Origin: Linyphia triangularis
Taxonomy: Eukaryota > Arthropoda > Arachnida > Araneae > Linyphiidae
NCBI GenBank assembly: GCA_963978545.1
Contig: OZ021733.1
Location: 34,949,424-35,013,423 of the forward strand
Reading direction: 5' to 3'
DNA length: 64,000 nucleotides
A program made the position numbers and the translations under genes. The notes under the pieces are model-generated. The model was not told the DNA's origin. It worked only from the letters and a program-made list of their open reading frames with translations, and did not search any database. Positions 56,774-64,000 of the stretch are shown piece by piece; positions within the stretch are counted from its first letter, which is position 1, and every line of letters starts with the position of its first letter.

Positions 56774-59657
56774 GGTATTAAAACAATTTTGCTGTTATAA
56801 TTGATTCTGTAATTTTATTTGTTTGATCTGTATATTAATTGAAAATGACTTTGCTCTTTTATTCAACATAATCAGAGATGTATTTTCGTGGATTCACCTG
56901 CACGAATATAAAAAGTATGACCCTAATGCAATTTTAATTTTTAATTATTTTAAACTGAAAAAGTAGAAAGAAAATTTTTTTGTCTCAAATACAACCTGAT
57001 TAATCTTATTGTTTAAATAAGTAGGGTTTTTTTTCACTTGATTTTTGCTTGCCTTCCATCTTATTTATGGGTTCTATTGAATTGATTGAATTTTATGATA
57101 TATAACTGTTAAAATATAAAGTAATTTTCAAAAAATCTTGAATTGTTTGTTGTTATCGGTATTCCGTTTATGTTTGGTTATTAATTTATAGTTTTTGAAT
57201 TTTTTTTCTTGAAATTGAAAATGATCTTTTTAAAAAGAGGAAATGAATTACTATTTTTTCTCGCTTAAAATTAATGTTTACAACTTTTTTTCTTCCAATA
57301 TGTGCTAAACTAGAGATTTTATAATTAACACTATCTAAACTCGAGATTGCTATTAACAAATAATCTAACAAAGAACATTAATTTCAATAAATCTTTAATT
57401 TAGAAATTATTTCCAAAGTCTCATATTACCTTGACTCTTTGCAGTTCATGTATTTTATATTTATTTTGCCATTAAAATGTTATTCTAATCGTAGTATGGC
57501 CTTACTGAATTCTTGGACCAGAAAATTATACCAACTAAAATTCTATTCTAAGCAAGTCCAAAAGGTAGCAGTTTGGTTTTGCATGTCAAAGGTGCCGGTT
57601 TTGAATCTGGGTATAGCCATAGAAGTTAATTGTGATTAAAAATCCTGGTTCAGCCTTTTGTTTAGTATTAATTAGTCGTTAGTGTGCTTAAAAGTAACTT
57701 GAGGAGTGTACAAACCAACTAAACCTACACTATGAAAGTTGTGATTGTTGAAACCAATGATTGAAGTGTCATTGCCTTTAATGTAAAATGCTGAAAAACC
57801 TTCTTGAGTCCAAAAATTAGAAAATAATTAGCTCTTTAGCTAAAATATTTATTCAATAAATTAGAATTATTTGATATTCCAAGATTAGTCTTCAAACAAA
57901 ATGGGTAAACAAGTTGAAAGTTAAAAAGTATTTTTCAGTTGACTTGTTTGATATTAAATATTCAATATTTAAAGTTTGTAGTGATTTTTTAATGAAAAGT
58001 TTCCTAAGTATTTTAGATTAAACATCGAGACTGATGAATCTTTTTAAAAAAATTCATATTGCTAAAGAAAAACATGCGAGACATGCTATTTTTTTGCTTT
58101 ACAAATTTTATACGCCACTTTAAACATTGATTGAGACTTCAAATCTACATCTTAATATCTGATTAATTTTTTTCTTTATTAAAGGTATCCTTTATCTTCT
58201 GTTGTAAATGCTTTTGTTAAGCTTGAAATCAAACAAAAAGCACACATGAATGTATTGCACATTATTTAATAATTTTTTATTTTTTTTAAATTCACTATAC
58301 TTCTCTTATATTGCTGTTTTTATTTTTTAATGCAACTCATATTTTTAAAACGTTATTTATAGTTTTAAACTTCATCTATTAGTTTCTAAATGTCATTCAT
58401 TGTTTTGGAACTCAAATTTAACTGTTCATTTGTATATCTATAGCCTGAAAATACCAATTTCTTTATGTTTGTAGAATAAACGTCTACACACTCTTGAATT
58501 TCTGTTTGTTTCGAAACTGAATAAATGACTTTTTAATAAATTTAGCGAAACCTAGCATTGTATTTAGAAAATAGTGTGAATACATTTTAAGCACATGCTG
58601 TGTTATTCAATTATTTTGAAAAGAGTTTACATCATTATTGTACCTTTTAAAATGATTCAACATTGTACAAAATATTGTGTGCTGGATCTTATGATTTCTA
58701 CTTGCCTTCTTTTAGGAATATTAATTTAAGTGAAGTTTATTTTTCAAATATTTCCAGAGTCAGTACTCACATTGGCTTTTTCTCCTATATTTGTTGTTCT
58801 TGTTCCACACACAAAAAATCGTATTTGGTATTAATAAAATTGCATTTGTTTAAACTGTAATATCGGTTCTACATTTTTAGAACCTAAACAATTATATTTT
58901 TCATTGAATTATCTATTTTCCTATTCATACTTGTAAAACTTGATTTCATTGAATTTGCAAGTAAAGAAGATATGCACAATAATTACTTGCACACTCATAA
59001 ATAATTTAATTTATAAGTCCTTATGGTTATTCTAATTGTTAATTCAGATTTATTATTTTTAAAGAAATTACATTCAAATCTGATTTTATTAATTATTTTT
59101 TGTAATTTTAAAAAATAAGAAATGTTACAGGCTTTAGAAATCTAGAGGTTGATTGAATATAATTTTTAAATTGTTGGAGAAACTTGGTAATTTAAATAAA
59201 AAGTAGTCTAATTTACCCTTATCATTTTATTAGTTCAGTAGTTTGAACCTTGAAGTGACCATAGGTTAATATTTAAATGTGTCTCCAGCCCCCTTTCTTT
59301 ACACCCTTCTGTTTAGCAATTAATTTTTTACATATATTTAACTAGTTTACATGAAATTTACTTTCGTTGTTGCTTTCATTCAGAAATTTTTTACAAAACT
59401 TTTGTTTCAATGCTCATAAAATGCTCAATCGGTTGTTTTTTTTGGTTTTTTTTTTCCCCCTTTTTTTTTTCTCTTTTTGGTTTTTTTCTTCTTTTTTTTT
59501 CCTATCTTGTACCTAAAAAAGTATTCCTTTTTTGTAAATGAACCTAAATTGTTCTCTAGACTCTAATTGTGGAACTGGCTGATGGTAGAAGTACAAAAGG
59601 GACATGGAAATTTTAGAATCCAGTTTAAGGTTTTGCCATTGTAAAGGTAATTTTATA
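56774..59657. repeat. Array unit 6
   Basis: 2884 bp. States: TTTACAACT, TATATTTATTTTGCC, CATCATTATTG; tract type CGGTTGTTTTTTTTGG, shared only with unit 4. Confidence 0.95.
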
Positions 59658-62527
59658 GGTATTAAAACAATTTTGCTGTTATAATTGGTTCTGTAATTTT
59701 ATTTGTTTGATTTGTATATTAATTGAAAATGACTTTGCTCTTTTATTCAACATAATCAGAGATTTATTTTCGTGGATTCACCTGCACGAATATAAAAAGT
59801 ATGACCCTAATGCAATTTTAATTTTTAATTATTTTAAACTGAAAAAGTAGAAAGAAAAATTTTTTGTCTCAAATACAACCTGATTAATCTTATTGTTTAA
59901 ATAAGTAGGGTTTTTTTTCACTTGATTTTTGCTTGCCTTCCATCTTATTTATGGGTTCTATTGAATTGATTGAATTTTATGATATATAACTGTTAAAATA
60001 TAAAGTAATTTTCAAAAAATCTTGAATTGTTTGTTGTTATCGGTATTCCGTTTATGTTTGGTTATTAATTTATAGTTTTTGAATTTTTTTTCTTGAAATT
60101 GAAAATGATCTTTTTAAAAAGAGGAAATGAATTACTATTTTTTCTCGCTTAAAATTAATGTTTACCACTTTTTTTCTTCCAATATGTGCTAAACTAGAGA
60201 TTTTATAATTAACACTATCTAAACTCGAGATTGCTATTAACAAATAATCTAACAAAGAACATTAATTTCAATAAATCTTTAATTTAGAAATTATTTCCAA
60301 AGTCTCATATTACCTTGACTCTTTGCAGTTCATGTATTTTATTTTTATTTTGCCATTAAAATGTTATTCTAATCGTAGTATGGCCTTACTGAATTCTTGG
60401 ACCAGAAAATTATACCAACTAAAATTCTATTCTAAGCAAGTCCAAAAGGTAGCAGTTTGGTTTTGCATGTCAAAGGTGCCGGTTTTGAATCTGGGTATAG
60501 CCATAGAAGTTAATTGTGATTAAAAATCCTGGTTCAGCCTTTTGTTTAGTATTAATTAGTCGTTAGTGTGCTTAAAAGTAACTTGAGGAGTGTACAAACC
60601 AACTAAACCTACACTATGAAAGTTGTGATTGTTGAAACCAATGATTGAAGTGTCATTGCCTTTAATGTAAAATGCTGAAAAACCTTCTTGAGTCCAAAAA
60701 TTAGAAAATAATTAGCTCTTTAGCTAAAATATTTATTCAATAAATTAGAATTATTTGATATTCCAAGATTAGTCTTCAAACAAAATGGGTAAACAAGTTG
60801 AAAGTTAAAAAGTATTTTTCAGTTGACTTGTTTGATATTAAATATTCAATATTTAAAGTTTGTAGTGATTTTTTAATGAAAAGTTTCCTAAGTATTTTAG
60901 ATTAAACATCGAGACTGATGAATCTTTTTAAAAAAATTCATATTGCTAAAGAAAAACATGCGAGACATGCTATTTTTTTGCTTTACAAATTTTATACGCC
61001 ACTTTAAACATTGATTGAGACTTCAAATCTACATCTTAATATCTGATTAATTTTTTTCTTTATTAAAGGTATCCTTTATCTTCTGTTGTAAATGCTTTTG
61101 TTAAGCTTGAAATCAAACAAAAAGCACACATGAATGTATTGCACATTATTTAATAATTTTTTATTTTTTTTAAATTCACTATACTTCTCTTATATTGCTG
61201 TTTTTATTTTTTAATGCAACTCATATTTTTAAAACGTTATTTATAGTTTTAAACTTCATCTATTAGTTTCTAAATGTCATTCATTGTTTTGGAACTCAAA
61301 TTTAACTGTTCATTTGTATATCTATAGCCTGAAAATACCAATTTCTTTATGTTTGTAGAATAAACGTCTACACACTCTTGAATTTCTGTTTGTTTCGAAA
61401 CTGAATAAATGACTTTTTAATAAATTTAGCGAAACCTAGCATTGTATTTAGAAAATAGTGTGAATACATTTTAAGCACATGCTGTGTTATTCAATTATTT
61501 TGAAAAGAGTTTACATCAACATTGTACCTTTTAAAATGATTCAACATTGTACAAAATATTGTGTGCTGGATCTTATGATTTCTACTTGCCTTCTTTTAGG
61601 AATATTAATTTAAGTGAAGTTTATTTTTCAAATATTTCCAGAGTCAGTACTCACATTGGCTTTTTCTCCTATATTTGTTGTTCTTGTTCCACACACAAAA
61701 AATCGTATTTGGTATTAATAAAATTGCATTTGTTTAAACTGTAATATCGGTTCTACATTTTTAGAACCTAAACAATTATATTTTTCATTGAATTATCTAT
61801 TTTCCTATTCATAATTGTAAAACTTGATTTCATTGAATTTGCAAATAAAGAAGATATGCACAATAATTACTTGCACACTCATAAATAATTTAATTTATAA
61901 GTCCTTATGGTTATTCTAATAGTTAATTCAGATTTATTATTTTTAAAGAAATTACATTCAAATCTGATTTTATTAATTATTTTTTGTAATTTTAAAAAAT
62001 AAGAAATGTTACAGGCTTTAGAAATCTAGAGGTTGATTGAATATAATTTTTAAATTGTTGAAGAAACTTGGTAATTTAAATAAAAAGTAGTCTAATTTAC
62101 CCTTATCATTTTATTAGTTCAGTAGTTTGAACCTTGAAGTGACCATAGGTTAATATTTAAATGTGTCTCCAGCCCCCTTTCTTTACACCCTTCTGTTTAG
62201 CAATTAATTTTTTACATATATTTAACTAGTTTACATGAAATTTACTTTCGTTGTTGCTTTCATTCAGAAATTTTTTACAAAACTTTTGTTTCAATGCCCA
62301 TAAAATGCTCAATCGGGTTTTTTTTTCCCTCCCTTTTTTTTTCTCTTTTTGTTTTCTTCTTCTTTTTTTTTCTATCTTGTACCTAAAAAAGTATTCCTTT
62401 TTTGTAAATGAACCTAAATTGTTCTCTAGACTCTAATTGTGGAACTGGCTGATGGTAGAAGTACAAAAGGGACATGGAAATTTTAGAATCCAGTTTAAGG
62501 TTTTGCCATTGTAAAGGTAATTTTATA
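59658..62527. repeat. Array unit 7
   Basis: 2870 bp. Its start shares ATTGGTTCTG, GATTTGTATA and AGATTTATTT with unit 5. Its last third carries private changes (TCATAATTG, GCAAATAAAG, TTGAAGAAAC, ATGCCCATAA) and a shortened homopolymer tract. Confidence 0.95.
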
Positions 62528-64000
62528 GGTATTAAAACAATTTTGCTGTTATAATTGATTCTGTAATTTTATTTGTTTGATCTGTATATTAATTGAAAAT
62601 GACTTTGCTCTTTTATTCAACATAATCAGAGATGTATTTTCGTGGATTCACCTGCACGAATATAAAAAGTACGACCCTAATGCAATTTTAATTTTTAATT
62701 ATTTTAAACTGAAAAAGTAGAAAGAAAAAAAATTTGTCTCAAATACAACCTGATTAATCTTATTGTTTAAATAAGTAGTGTTTTTTTTCACTTGATTTTT
62801 GCTTGCCTTCCATCTTATTTATGGGTTCTATTGAATTGATTGAATTTTATGATATATAACTGTTAAAATATAAAGTAATTTTCAAAAAATCTTGAATTGT
62901 TTGTTGTTATCGGTATTCCGTTTATGTTTGGTTATTAATTTATTGTTTTTGAATTTCTTTTCTTGAAATTGAAAATGATATTTTTAAAAAGAGGAAATGA
63001 ATTACTATTTTTTCTCGCTTAAAATTAATGTTTACCACTTTTTTTCTTCCAATATGTGCTAAACTAGAGATTTTATAATTAACACTATCTAAATTTGAGA
63101 TTGCTATTAACAAATAATCTAACAAAGAACATTAATTTCAATAAATCTTTAATTTAGAAATTTTTTCCAAAGTCTCATATTACCTTGACTCTTTGCAGTT
63201 CATGTATTTTATTTTTATTTTGCCATTAAAATGTTATTCTAATCGTAGTATGGCCTTACTGAATTCTTGGACCAGAAAATTATACCAACTAAAATTCTAT
63301 TCTAAGCAAGTCCAAAAGGTAGCAGTTTGGTTTTGCATGTCAAAGGTGCCGGTTTTGAATCTGGGTATAGCCATAGAAGTTAATTGTGATTAAAAATCCT
63401 GGTTCAGCCTTTTGTTTATTATTAATTAGTCGTTAGTGTGCTTAAAAGTAACTTGAGGAGTGTACAAACCAACTAAACCTACACTATGAAAGTTGTGATT
63501 GTTGAAACCAATGATTGAAGTGTCATTGCCTTTAATGTAAAATGCTGAAAAACCTTCTTGAGTCCAAAAATTAGAAAATAATTAGCTCTTTAGCTAAAAT
63601 ATTTATTCAATAAATTAGAATTATTTGATATTCCAAGATTAGTCTTCAAACAAAATGGGTAAACAAGTTGAAAGTTAAACAGTATTTTTCAGTTGACTTG
63701 TTTGATATTAAATATTCAATATTTAAAGTTTGTAGTGATTTTTTAATGAAAAATTTCCTAAGTATTTTAGATTAAACATCGAGACTGATGAATCTTTTTA
63801 AAAAATTTCATGTTGCTAAAGAAAAACATGCGAGACATGCTATTTTTTTGCTTTACAAATTTTATACGCCACTTTAAACATTGATTGAGACTTCAAATCT
63901 ACATCTTAATATCTGATTAATTTTTTTCTTTATTAAAGGTATCCTTTATCTTCTGTTGTAAATGCTTTTGTTAAGCTTGAAATCAAACAAAAAGCACACA
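62528..64000. repeat. Array unit 8 (partial at window end)
   Basis: It is cut by the window end. It has TACGACCC, GATATTTTTAAA, AAATTTTTTCC and AAAAAATTTCAT, the same states as edge unit 1 and unlike every internal unit, plus private changes. This suggests the right edge of the array is near. Confidence 0.9.

Larger units (their letters stand above)
41159..64000. repeat. Tandem array of a 2.88-kb unit, about 7.5 copies, open at right
   Basis: Using the anchor GGTATTAAAACAATTTTGCT, units begin at 44052, 48128, 51011, 53889, 56774, 59658 and 62528, with a diverged first unit from about 41159. Periods are 2870-2893 bp, except 4076 bp where an 1185-bp hAT element plus its 8-bp duplication sits in unit 2. 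Internal units differ at only a handful of sites. Short frames that recur in each unit (65, 61 and 66 codons) show no protein-like constraint, and I do not call them genes. Each unit has a variable T/G/C homopolymer tract and a decayed tRNA-like SINE head. The array continues beyond the window. Confidence 0.95.

Noticed and set aside
43085..63393. Recurrent 61-, 65- and 66-codon ORFs in every array unit
   Set aside because: They are identical because the DNA is duplicated; composition is AT-driven, no domain is visible, and outer diverged units do not keep the frames preferentially.
41159..64000. Array as an assembly duplication artefact
   Set aside because: Units carry distinct substitutions, indels and one hAT insertion, and edge units are clearly diverged; copy number may still be imprecise.

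Overview
The window is strongly AT-rich eukaryotic DNA, packed with decayed transposable elements, and I find no host gene I can name. There are no operons, Shine-Dalgarno sites or prokaryotic gene families. The element set (Ty3/Gypsy, Ty1/Copia, a non-LTR-type gag, hAT, pogo/Tigger-like, a Helitron-like end, THAP-domain relics, tRNA-derived SINEs) fits an arthropod. A chelicerate such as a spider is my best guess, but that is inference from repeat style, not proof.

Layout. 1-10 kb: nested inverted-repeat elements (362-1180), a dispersed repeat (1673-2502) whose relatives lie at 23.8 and 28.9 kb, SINE tails, one hAT-like end, two THAP-domain relics (6.7 kb + strand, 8.7 kb - strand) and a Helitron-like 3' end (about 7130-7471). 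10.8-16.75 kb: a broken minus-strand Ty3/Gypsy element. A candidate 3' LTR is split by an 804-bp hAT-type MITE. The pol domains run integrase, then reverse transcriptase, then RNase H, the reverse of the usual Gypsy order. The integrase is itself split by a 2.1-kb inverted-repeat insertion that carries an intact zinc-knuckle gag-like ORF.

17-29 kb: dispersed and tandem repeat families, an A-B-A'-B'-B'' complex at 19-22 kb with a 931-bp TIR element between its last two B copies, a TATCGATA-rich hAT-like MITE (22631-23504), and a 4.5-kb insertion (24368-28890) that splits a dispersed repeat. That insertion contains a 172-bp pogo-like MITE and a foldback MITE. 29.9-32.2 kb: a TIR element with a THAP relic. 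33.8 kb: a SINE with a recognisable tRNA head. 37.8-40.3 kb: a three-level nest, with a CAGGGATGAG hAT-like element containing a pogo-like element that contains a Copia integrase fragment.

41.16 kb to the window end: a tandem array of a 2.88-kb unit, about 7.5 copies and still running at 64000. The internal copies are almost identical; the outermost copies have diverged and share older states with each other. One unit carries a complete 1185-bp hAT insertion with a perfect 8-bp target duplication. The short ORFs repeated in every unit look like passengers of DNA duplication rather than genes.

The coding relics do not form a pathway. The window is best read as a record of nested insertion and local amplification. 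The observations most worth following are the Gypsy domain order, the gag ORF inside a TIR insertion, and the mode of evolution of the 2.88-kb array.
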